Shown here: positions 39,278 to 49,012 of the stretch, piece by piece
How the letters are laid out: every line of letters begins with the position of its first letter
Position numbering within the stretch: the stretch's first letter is position 1
Program-made: the position numbers and the translations under genes
The notes under the pieces: generated by a model
What the model was told of the DNA's origin: nothing
What the model saw: the letters and a program-made list of their open reading frames with translations, nothing else
Database searches by the model: none
Source of the DNA: Zerene cesonia
Taxonomy: Eukaryota > Arthropoda > Insecta > Lepidoptera > Pieridae
Direction: 5' to 3'
DNA length: 64,000 bases
Assembly (NCBI RefSeq): GCF_012273895.1
Contig: NC_052109.1
Span: 1,736,001 to 1,800,000 of the forward strand

Positions 39278-42200
39278 GTAAGATGTTGTTTTTCTCTCAT
39301 TATGTGCCTGTAGCTTCTTTTTTGCTTTTCTGTGTAGTGTACTTTTTTTGAGTAGAGAAATTTTTTATAGATACCCACAGCTCCGAGGAAGGAGCCGTGG
39401 CGTATGTCGGATTCCTACCGACCCCACTAGTTAGTTAACAGAATATGTGTGAACACTATTATGCACATAATAATTTCCAACTACCCTAGTTACGATAAAA
39501 TCACTTCATTACATTTAAAAAATAATAATTTCACAAATTATAACCGCAGTAAATCGTATTAGTTATAATTATCAATTCAAAAATTTGTACAATAAACAAA
39601 TATTAAGAGAAATCTATGCCATCCAACCATGAGAGCCATCGTCATTTTACTAAAATATTGACAATATGACTGTTATTTCTAGAGCGAGGCTATTCAGACG
39701 AAGAAGAAGAAGGCGAGTTCAGTTCAGTGGAAGAAGCTGATGACATGACGTACGGAGCGCCGGCTCGGCGGAGGCCGCATCGACAGATCGAGTTCAATAA
39801 GGCAGACTTCTCCTATACTAAGGTAATTGTGGTGAAGACTCGGTAGGAGTTATATGGGAGTAAAAAGAAGTTTTATTGTGATTGTACCACACGTAGTGTC
39901 GACATACCAAATGTCGTTGTAGCGTGTGATCACAAATTTTCTCGTAAGTCAATGTTTTATTATGAGATGTTATTTAAAAATGAGGGACATGTTGGAGACA
40001 ATTTTGAGACTTATTCATTGTAAGGATAGTGTTGCTGAAATATGAAGAAAAGAACAGCTGAGTCAGTGCATGTTTAGAATACGGCTTCCGCTATAGTCAG
40101 GCTTATATTGAAAATATATGACATACATCACATTATATGCCTACATATTATTGTTATTTATAAAAGTACTTATTTAATATTCACATTTTTAGTAGAATTC
40201 ATGTTTTTTTATATATTTATTATACATCCAAGTTTAATAATATTTGATACAAAATATTTTATGTGCTTATGCAAAAAATATGGTTTACATTAAAAAAGTT
40301 GCGACTGCTGTACAATTTATTGGTCGCAATTTTACATGTCTCGTACTATTTTAGAAGAAAGTACATATAGTACCTTTTAAAGTAAACCATACGCTATAAA
40401 ATTGCTTGCACGCAGCTGGGCTACATGGACCGAGAGAGACAGAGCTATATCCGCTCGAAGGCGCACGAGAGGGACAGCGATAGTGAGCTCGAACACGCGC
40501 CGAGCAAGCGCAAAGGCAGCCGCGGCAAGCTGGCGGTGAGCCGGCACGCGATGTTCAGTTTTATTCTTATGAAAATAGAGATCAATTTTATGTAAACTAT
40601 TGTGTCTGTAAATTAATTTCAGTGTATATTTTTCCAAGAGAAAACAGTTTACATATGTTAATTTCTATTTTCACAAATTTGCCTGCGTTGTAGAAATTGT
40701 AGAAAATTCTTGTAGTTAGTTTTATGTCTTTATATTTATTCTAACTCTTATACACATAAATAATTACTTTTAAATAATATCACATACTGTCTTGTGCTGT
40801 TTTTGAAAAATGGATTACGGATATTTAACAATTTCTCGTTCCTGTACTGTAAAACAATATTTTTAAGTACCTGTGAATTCTGACTTTAAAGCACTAAATC
40901 AAATTATCCGCAAAATCAATAAATTTTGCTTCTCTTAAATTTTCTACCAATTTTTTTTAATGTATACTTATAATACATATAATTGTCCCATCTTATTTGG
41001 TTTGATACACATCTAAAGCCACATCATTTCAAATATTTGGAAGTTTACTTCACTCTTACTTTTATTCACTTAATTATCTCTCTTGATTATTCCTCTCATT
41101 TAATTATCCTCAAAAGTAAGAAGTACACATTTTTTGATACCAAATTATACTTCATAAACAATAAGGAAAGTTGTCCCATCTTTCTCTACTATAACAAATA
41201 AACTTCAGATAAATTTTCATCCTTCTTACGTCATATATCTGTTTCGCCTTGACACCAACTTCGCTTGCTCTAAAAGTATGATGTCACTGGTTATCAGTTA
41301 GTACGGGAGCTATCACGATAAGATATTAGTATTATGTGCACTACTGAATACGATGCAGGTAATTATTGTTACGAGATTTTTGCTATCTGAAAGTGTGCTT
41401 TGTGGGGTGAACATTGACATTAAATTTGCATGAACGGATTGTGATGGAGTGGTTTGAATAATATCGCAGTAATTTTATCCTTTTCAGACGATGTAATTGT
41501 GTTCTGCGTGGCATATTTAAAAATGATGATTTCGTTTTGTGATTAACTATAAGTTCCTTTACTTAGACGGCGGTCCATGCCAATTTATGTCAATAAATTG
41601 ACGAACATAAGCATGGATTTATCGCTTTGACTCGCTTACTAATTTGTCACGGAGTGGCCTTCGTTGTGTCCTGTAGTAAACAAGTAGAATGAAAAGACTA
41701 ATAATTCATTTTTCCCTCTTATAAATATAAATAAAACCTTAGTACTCGAATCGGACGGAAAACTAGGTTAGTTCAGTATATGGGATCCCATATCATCTGG
41801 CCAGAAATTCACCAGATACTTGAACTTGAACATGACTCGTTAGAAATAAAATTTGTAGCAACCAATATAATTGTATTATATTTCTTAAAAAACGATTCGA
41901 AAGCGCATCTAAACGCTTCTTCATTTAATGTTACGACAATTAAGCAATATGAAAATGTTTGAATTGAACTTTATAATTCCAGCAACGCAACCTAAAGCAG
42001 AAGTTCGCGGCGTTGTTGCGGCGGTTCCGCGTGCCCGAGGAGATGGGCGAGCGCGGCGCGGCGCGGGACAACCACAACGCGCAGCGGGACATCGACGAAC
42101 TGTTCCAGGTGGGTGCAACGGGGTGGGAACAGTCGTCATCATTGATAGACTAGCCTATGGCCCTCGATCGCTTGCTAATGTGGTACCTGGCTAAATGGTG

Positions 42201-45200
42201 ATTTGTGTGCTACTTTTGCATAAAGTGATATTAATGAGTAATAACGCTAGTCTATCTCTATAGACTAGTCGCTTGCTTGTGTGGTACCTGGGTGAAAGAT
42301 AGACTGTGTGCTGCTGTTGGATAAAGTGATATTGATGAATATAGAGACAAAAAGCAATCGGCTTGAATACACTTGAGTTCTGAGAAATATGTTTGTCAAA
42401 AGCGAAGTGGAATTTCATTCGTTTTATACACAGAAGCGTTATATAAAAACAATATAATGATTGTGTCTTGTATTAAAAAGTAGGAATTATATTTTATATT
42501 GCTTCACGACCGTTATCAAAGAAAGAACAACATTATTATCAGACTAGATCATAAAATAAAAGGCCACAGTCATTCCAGGAGCTGGAGTCACTCTCGTGCG
42601 GCGAGGGGGAGGACTCAGGGCCAGACCAGATGGACACCATCAGCATCGGTTCTACGCCAAAACCCTCGCTGCGTCCCTTCTTCAGCAGCTCGCGCAGCCT
42701 CGCCAACCAGGACCACCACCGGCACTCCAATGGTAAATGACGTTGACATTGACACGTGACGTTGACGTATAATATTGACAATGTTTTGCCGCGAAATTCG
42801 AACGCCGCCATTGTGTTTTTTTTTTTGTTTCTTTATTGTTGGTGGTCAGTGTTGCAGTTTTAATATTTATTAGGCTTAAAAGAATATTCATTTACTGTTA
42901 TAGGAGATAGATAGCCAATCAGTTTTATAATAAGTACCAACGTCACCCATATGCCTTTAGTTGAATTATATTATTTTTGATTCTGAAGTTATATATGTAT
43001 TTTGATTAATGTTTTTTGATAGCATTATTTAAGTATATTCAAGACAGTTATTTAGAAAATATGTGGTTTTACATGTTACAATAAATAAATAGTAATTTAG
43101 CACTATTATATACCGTTAATAATGACTTTACATACATAACCAGTAAAGATATTTAACATTAAATTATGATTTTATATGAACATTTAATTCGTGCATTGTA
43201 TAGTTGCTTTATTTTTATTTTGCATAAGTATAACAGATGAAAATGAAATGTAGGTAGATGTGTCGTTTTTCATTGCATAATTTTGTGTTTTGTATACGTA
43301 ATGCTGTGTGCATAGTTTAGTGCATGTGTGGGTGGAAGTGGCAATCACAATCATGAATTAAAAACACTGGATACATTATTAATCAAACATTTTGTGTCCA
43401 CACTTACTGACACTTCACCAATGTGCGTGTGCGAGGGTGTGATGCGACGTGCGCAAATCGTATTATTATTATATTTTGAACTGTGATTACGCCGTCCAGT
43501 CTGCTTCAGACTAAAGTATCATTGTTATAACTGAAGACGGTGTTTTGTTTGAAATTGACTACGCAAAATTACAATACCCCAAAAGAAAACAATACTTCAA
43601 AACAAAATTCATTCACTAACATATGTGAATAAGTGTGTTGATTTATTGGCAACACACACTTGTCTAATCGCCTACATTCATAAAAACACACACAAAACCA
43701 AGATTGCGCACTTGCACCGCACCGTCGCACGCGTACGCGCCCGCCACCGGCCCCACGTAAGCGTACCGCATGCGCAGTGACGCGGCACGCCAGCCTCGCG
43801 TCCGCGGCCGAGCTGCGCCCGCGCGACCGCCTCCACGCGATCTCCTTCACAGGTACTTAGCGCTGCGTGCGATCGTGTGCTATGTTGGATAATATAATTT
43901 CAAATGTACACTATGTCACTGGGATATAGTAGGGGATTTGTGACTGCTGTTTTATGTCGCTAAGATATAGCCTGTGTCATTTAAGAATAGTAAGAAATTA
44001 TAAGTAGTTATTTTATTTATGGTACAATGTTGTTTTGTACAAGTGAAAGTTAGAAATCGGTTTAGTTTTTTTTCTATTTACTTTTAATAAATAGACTTTT
44101 CCTATCTGGATTCTTTTATGCACTTACTTCATATATTAATAATGAATTAAGACTTTTTCAACGTGACCTGAGCTGGGATTAACTTGGAATCTAAATTTAC
44201 GTGTTTCGAACATGGGTGTATACTGCGTCTGTTTCATTTATTTATGTTTTAAAACATTTATTTAATTTTACATACTAACATTGCACATAATTGCACACAG
44301 AGCACAGTAAAAATAATTGACGAACATATTTTTATACAATTTTTTTTATGATAAATTTTATAAAAATATTTTAGAATAATTTACCGCACTTATATAGCAA
44401 GCTTCTTGTGTTATTGTCTTTTGTTTTATTTCGCTTTCTTTTCATGCGCTGTGACACTTATTCTACAAATCTATTTTTAACTGTTTCTTATCATTCTTAT
44501 CTAAGAGTTATGATTACTCATGAATCCTCATAATTTGCGTTACCTAACAGATTGTACTGTATTGTGTTGTATTTTTTTGTTTTTAAGAAATCGATGAAAG
44601 TCAGTACCCAACAAATGAAGACGATAAAATTATTTTCCTATCTTACTAACATTGACTATATTTCAATTTTATTAAAATGAAATTGTTTTATGTTCCTTTT
44701 ATCCTATAGCTCAACTGTTCCTTCTGATCCTTACTGTCTCTTCGAAGCTCTTTCAAGATTATAATATTCTTATCGATGTGCTTCCAAAAAATGCTAATTT
44801 ACTCTTTAAGACTTAAGTATATGGCCCAAAATAGCACCCAAATGTTGAAAAGCAGCAATTTTGAAAGTGCAACGATTTTAAATAAATACAGGCAAATGTA
44901 TTGATTTTGTTCATACGGTATATAGAATCGGAAGCTGTACGTAGTTCAGCGGGGGATGAGCGAGGGAGTGAGGGGAACAGCGACGGTGATGCTACCTTGG
45001 ACGCTCCGGTCTCTGGAGCGTCGGTGTCCAGCTCGCCTCCTAATGAGACCAAGGTTTGTAGCTTTATACACCCATAGGAATAAGGACTAGATACAAAGAG
45101 TTCTTTTTATGTGTTTGGGATTTTCAAATCCACCTCTAAAAGTTGATATTTATAATTTATTTATAAAATCCAATACCAAATAAACGTGATAGTAAATTGA

Positions 45201-48200
45201 ATAATAACATCGGTACTATATTATATATTTTTTTCTAAATATATGAATGAAACTTAATCTTACAGGAGGACAAACGCTCACGACTATTCCGTAGCGCAAC
45301 AAGCGGCGGCAACCTGACGCCAGCGTCTGGCGCCAGGAAGAAGAACTCTCTAGTGATTGGGACGGAGCGACCGCTGTCTGCCCACGACCTGATCGCACTC
45401 AGCCCCACTGCCTTAGAGGTCTGTGCTAGTTTTACCAATCTTATCCATCCTATCCTAGCAATACGCCCTATTGCTAGGATAGGATGGATTGATGGTTATA
45501 TGTTTATAAGGAATTTTAGAATGAATTTGTATGAAATTTGGTGGTAGGATCGCTTGTCCCAAAGCTAGTTTGGAGACTATAACTCTAATTATTCAATATT
45601 TTATGTAATTATTACTGACTCGTTTTCGACTATTAACTCTATAAATGATTATACGAAGTTTCCCGAGCTTCGGAGCGTTTTGAGCGTTTGTCTGAATCCC
45701 TGTGTGTACGTGGCACCAACAGCCGCGGCGCACGATGGCGGAGCAGGTGAGCCGCGTGCTGGGCGAGGAGGGCCCGGTGCCGGAGTGCGTGGCGGTGGCG
45801 CCCGGGGCGCTGGCGCGCGCGCTGCAGGCGCTCGCCGTGCCCGCCGCCATAGCGCCGCCCGGCGTCGTGCCCGACGCGCGCCCGCTGCTGCAGGCGGTGC
45901 TCGCGCGGGCCGCTAAGCAGTCAGTATATTATGTATTCGGTGTTCTGCGTGGGGATTCTTGGTTAATAGCGTGATGCAATTTAGATATCTTAAACGAAGT
46001 ATTCTCTTGTTGTACTTATCGGTTCAAGTTTCAGAAATATTTATTTTGTTGTTACATATACGCGACGTGACATGGCCAATGATACTCGATACATGTATTC
46101 ATCCTTTTTTATTACGTGTGCAGGGGAAGCCGTCGCGCGCTGCGCATGTGCGTGTGCGGCGGCGAGGCGGCGGCGGCGGGCGGGCTGCGCGCGCACGCCG
46201 AGCTCGCCGCGCGGCGCCCGCACGACGCGCCGCCCTTGCGCTACTACATCATACCCGTCGGTGAGTGTGCGTGCGTGCGTGTGCGTGTGCGTGTGCGTGT
46301 ACGTGTGCGTGTGCGTGTGCGTGTACGTCACTGCGTGCGAGTGTGCGTGCATATAAGTGTATGTTTTATAGTGATAGCGTAATACTAAAACATATCTGTT
46401 GGTGATAAAGATTTCATAAAGCTTCGTATCTCGAGATCCATACTTTCGTTTCCGTATGAATAAAGATACAATTTCGCACGAATTAATATTTTATGTTATC
46501 GTAAACTTGCTTTTGCCCGCGGTTTCGGTTAAATTCGGAGTAGTTCAATTCGTGTTATTATACACGAAACCTTCCTCTCGAAGCACTCGTATCTATTAAA
46601 AAAACTCATTAAAATTCGTTGTGCAGTTTTAATGATGTAAACATACATACATACATACATACATACATACATACATACATACATACATTACACACATACA
46701 TACATACACACATACATACATACACACATACATACATACATAGAAGCAGACGCGGGAAACGACTTTGTTTTATACCATGTAGTGATAACATTTTGTTCAC
46801 TTCAAATCGTATAAAAGAAAACCATAACTTCAACAATTCTTAAAACAGGTCAATGCACGGTGTCCCGCTACCTGGCGGCCAGCGACCCGACGTACGCGGC
46901 GCTGTTCGCGAGCGAAGCGTGGACGGCGCTGTGCGAGCGCGCCGCGGACGCGAACATGGCGGACATCGCGGAGATGTCGTCCAGGATCGCTAGGTACTTG
47001 GGGAGAGCTGAAGTGCTCGAAATTCGACCTATTTTTTGCTGAATGTTTCTCGCTTTCTGTGTTTTTTGTGGTCACAACTAAATCTACTTTCTATTGGCTA
47101 AGAGGTTAGAGGCTTCTATGTATGTGTTAATATAAAATACATAATATAAGGAAACTATATGGTAATAAAAATCTTTCTTGTAAACTTAATAAATTTTTTA
47201 ATGTTAGTTTATTAATTTGTTTATTCGTTAATTTGAAATATCTATCAGGTATTTAAACAGCATCGGTCCGGTGAACAACATTCCGATCGGCGAGGCGATG
47301 GTCGCGTACCGAGACAAGTCCGGTGATGAGGATTCTAGTCAGACATTCGTTCCTTTCATCGCCGTAAGTTTATACTTCATTGTTAATATAATAAAGTTGT
47401 AGAGGTCGAAAAATTATCTAACACATGATTGGTTGCAATTTTAATTTATTTACATCTTAAAAAATATTAATGTTCATTTTTCTCATACACATGATATTTT
47501 GTATCATCTTAATTATGTTAAAACTATGCCCCATCACATAAATTGATGTAAATATGATGTATATTTACAACTGAACTGAAGTTAGGCGCGAGACGACGCG
47601 TAGAAGGTGCGTTTTGGAATGTAAGACGAATTGTGCGTGCGCAGGAGGTGCGCGTGGGGTGGGCGGAGGCGTGCGGCACCTCGCTGGAGGGGGAGGAGGG
47701 CTCGCCGCCCGCGCGGCCCTCGCCGCCCGCCACGCCCGCGCCCGACCCGCTGCCGCCCGCGCTCGACCCGCTCGAGCTGCAGCTCGACTACTGGCTGGTG
47801 AGTCATCTACCGGTGTTGCGTACTACTAGTACCAAACATAGCCACAGCTGGATTTTGTAAACTATATACTGGACTTGGTGCTGGAACAGTTGACTACCCA
47901 GTGTGCGCTACTGCCTGCTGCATTGAAGGTTGTCACATCCTGTTTATTGACCAGTTATTGTCGCATCTTTTAAAAATATTTTATGCGATAGGTAGCAAGA
48001 TTGAATTTAGTCGTTAATACATGCTAACATAAACATACAAATCAACCTCCAGTGACAAATTAAAAAAAAAGGTTTAAGAACATGACGTATTTTATGGACA
48101 AATAATATGTACACTAATAAATACTCATTTCAATATGGTGTATTTCCCAGGTGGGCGGCGCGAGCGGCGGCAAGAGCGCGGAGGGGTGCGAGGGGGGCGC

Positions 48201-49012
48201 GGGCGGCGGGGGGAAGGTGACGGTGAAGGCGGCCTTCCGCGCGCTGCTCGTCACGCGACAGAACCATCACCTCGCCATCACGTACCTCACCAAGGAGAAG
48301 AAGCAGAAGAGTATGTGTTACAAGTGTTTTTTGAGGTTCTTTTTTATGGGTAGTTGATGGAAAATTATAATTCTATGTGCACATTACTTGAAAAGGGTGG
48401 CATACTTATGTGATAATATAAACTTTTTTAACTGCAGTAATGCGCTTGGGAAAGAAGAAAGAGAAGAGCGGCGAGAGCGAAGCGGGGCGAGCGCACAGCG
48501 TGGAGGGCGTGGCGCGACTCATCTGTTCTGCCAAAGGATCTCATACGCCGCTTAAAGGTGACATTTTAATTTACCTTTTTATTATTTAACACAGAAAATA
48601 GTTAAATTAAGTTAAAAAAGAAATATTACAATAGTTTCTTTGGTGAATATTGAGTCAAAATATTTTTATATAACACATTTATAGCCTTTATTTCACGTTC
48701 ACAATATATTTAATAACCAGAAAATAAGATATTACAAAATAAAAATGTACATGTAGTGTGTTGTTTTTATAGTAAACAAACTTTTGCCATTTCTGGAACT
48801 ACATGATGCAGTTAAAGCAAATATATATATCTGTTAATTTTTTTTCATTGTAACAGTACCAAATAGCAAATATAAACCCATTTTCAGTGTACATCGACGG
48901 CACCGAGTGGACCGGCGTGAAGTTCTTCCAACTCTCGACGCAGTGGCAGACGCACGTCAAGACGTTCCCGGTGGCCACCTGCGGCGCGCCGCTTGCGCCG
49001 CCCGAGTCCTAG
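33618..49012 (+). CDS. PACS: Phosphofurin acidic cluster sorting protein (PACS-1/2 family), first exon missing
   Basis: PACS proteins are cytosolic adaptors that bind acidic-cluster motifs on furin and other cargo and link them to AP-1/AP-3 and CK2 for trans-Golgi and endosomal sorting. Exons: 33618-33842, 36572-36665, 39118-39277, 39683-39822, 40416-40535, 41983-42108, 42579-42732, probable 43778-43852, 44926-45053, 45266-45418, 45723-45919, 46124-46260, 46849-46993, 47249-47363, 47645-47797, 48151-48310, 48438-48557 and 48888-49012. All junctions are GT-AG with matching phases and give about 841 residues, against about 890-960 in human paralogues. The first base completes an Arg codon, so the conserved N-terminal exon (about 20 residues) lies elsewhere. 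Exons are GC-rich and Ala/Gly-rich compared with AT-rich introns. Drosophila has one family member, and this looks like the single insect orthologue. Confidence 0.93.
34676..34785 (+). repeat. Non-autonomous retroelement tail, family B copy 3
   Basis: It contains TGTTTGTTTGAACGTGCTAA and ends TGTACCACGGGCAACGCCGG then GGCGAACCGCTAGC, sharing its 3' end with the copies at 2454-2625 and 25615-25715. It lies in the PACS intron after exon 33618-33842. Confidence 0.65.
37660..37746 (+). mobile_element. Non-LTR retrotransposon (LINE) fragment, reverse transcriptase C-terminal region
   Basis: The frame translates as VWGGAPKTTILQLERAQRMI followed by LKIMTK. The WGG...L...Q...AQR..L pattern is the thumb/C-terminal segment typical of Jockey/CR1-like LINE reverse transcriptases. 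A stop lies just before it at 37657, and the sequence then enters a 1000-N gap, so the copy is at least 5'-truncated or broken. It sits in the PACS intron between 36665 and 39118 and is presumably a dead insertion; the repeat probably caused the gap. After the gap, a T-homopolymer tract follows at 38760-38775. Confidence 0.65.
37747..38746. other. Assembly gap of 1000 N in a PACS intron
   Basis: Exactly 1000 N, placeholder size; it interrupts a LINE fragment. Frames spanning the N-run are artefacts. Confidence 0.99.
39683..45418 (+). CDS. PACS: PACS exons 5-11: acidic autoregulatory and middle regions
   Basis: Exon 39683-39822 encodes GYSDEEEEGEFSSVEEADD, aligning with the acidic autoregulatory cluster of PACS-1 that contains its CK2 site. 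The serine before DEEEE fits a CK2 site. Exon 40416-40535 is rich in charged residues (SDSELEHAPSKRK). Exon 41983-42108 encodes QRNLKQKFAALLRRFRVPEE, the conserved block near the middle region. Exon 42579-42732 encodes EDSGPDQMDTISIGSTPKPS then LRPFF, like the human SDSGPD...TPKPKLRPYF. Exons 44926-45053 and 45266-45418 are Ser-rich and less conserved; the latter contains the KKNSLVIGTERPLS stretch. Confidence 0.88.
42146..42344 (+). repeat. Imperfect tandem duplication in a PACS intron
   Basis: Two units share TAGACTAG, CGCTTGCT..TGTGGTACCTG, TGTGTGCT.CT and AAAGTGATATT.ATGA in the same order, at 42146-42243 and 42261-42344. The units have diverged by substitutions and a small indel. This is a local duplication with no coding role visible. 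Confidence 0.7.
43778..43852 (+). CDS. PACS: Probable 25-codon PACS cassette exon
   Basis: The segment is bounded by GCGCAG and ACAG|GTACTT. It is GC-rich in an AT-rich intron and is open in exactly the phase needed (phase 1 on both sides) between exons 42579-42732 and 44926-45053. It encodes TRHASLASAAELRPRDRLHA then ISFT. The polypyrimidine tract is poor and the same frame stays open about 75 bases further upstream, so the 5' edge could be earlier. Because it is symmetric, skipping it keeps the frame. Not conserved enough for me to confirm by similarity. Confidence 0.55.
45443..45489. repeat. Perfect 21-bp inverted repeat (hairpin) in a PACS intron
   Basis: The arm ATCCATCCTATCCTAGCAAT plus A (45443-45463) is followed by a 5-base loop CGCCC and its perfect reverse complement (45469-45489). 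A further CAATC/GATTG pair could extend the stem after a small bulge. It lies 24 bases downstream of the donor of exon 45266-45418. Confidence 0.85.
45723..49012 (+). CDS. PACS: PACS exons 12-18: conserved C-terminal domain
   Basis: Recognisable blocks in order: an Ala-rich region with PRRTMAEQVSRVLGEEGPVP; LRYYIIPVGQCTVSRYLAAS (compare human FLVIPLG..PVARYLGS); MADIAEMSSRIARYLNSIGP then IPIGEAMVAYRDKSGDEDSS and FVPFIA; LELQLDYWL; ITYLTKEKKQKIMRLGKKKE; SVEGVARLICSAKG; and VYIDGTEWTGVKFFQLSTQW. The stop is at 49010-49012. Residue content is strongly biased to GC-rich codons in 45723-45919, 46124-46260 and 47645-47797. Confidence 0.93.
46261..46330 (+). repeat. GTGCGT/GT microsatellite directly after a PACS splice donor
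   Basis: The repeat begins inside the donor consensus of exon 46124-46260 (GTGAGTGTGCGTGCG) and runs for about 70 bases as GTGCGT/GTGTAC units. It generates open frames in several phases, none of them real. Confidence 0.85.
46640..46742 (+). repeat. CATA microsatellite in a PACS intron
   Basis: About 100 bases of (CATA)n with CACA interruptions lie about 105 bases upstream of exon 46849-46993. They create open frames on both strands. Confidence 0.9.

Noticed and set aside
45593..46382. Several 70-100 residue Arg/Ala/His-rich or Val/Cys-rich frames on both strands
   Set aside because: They are shadows of GC-rich PACS exons or translations of the GTGCGT microsatellite.
46609..46843. Frames of repeating MYVC/YIHT units
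   Set aside because: Translations of the CATA microsatellite, not protein genes.
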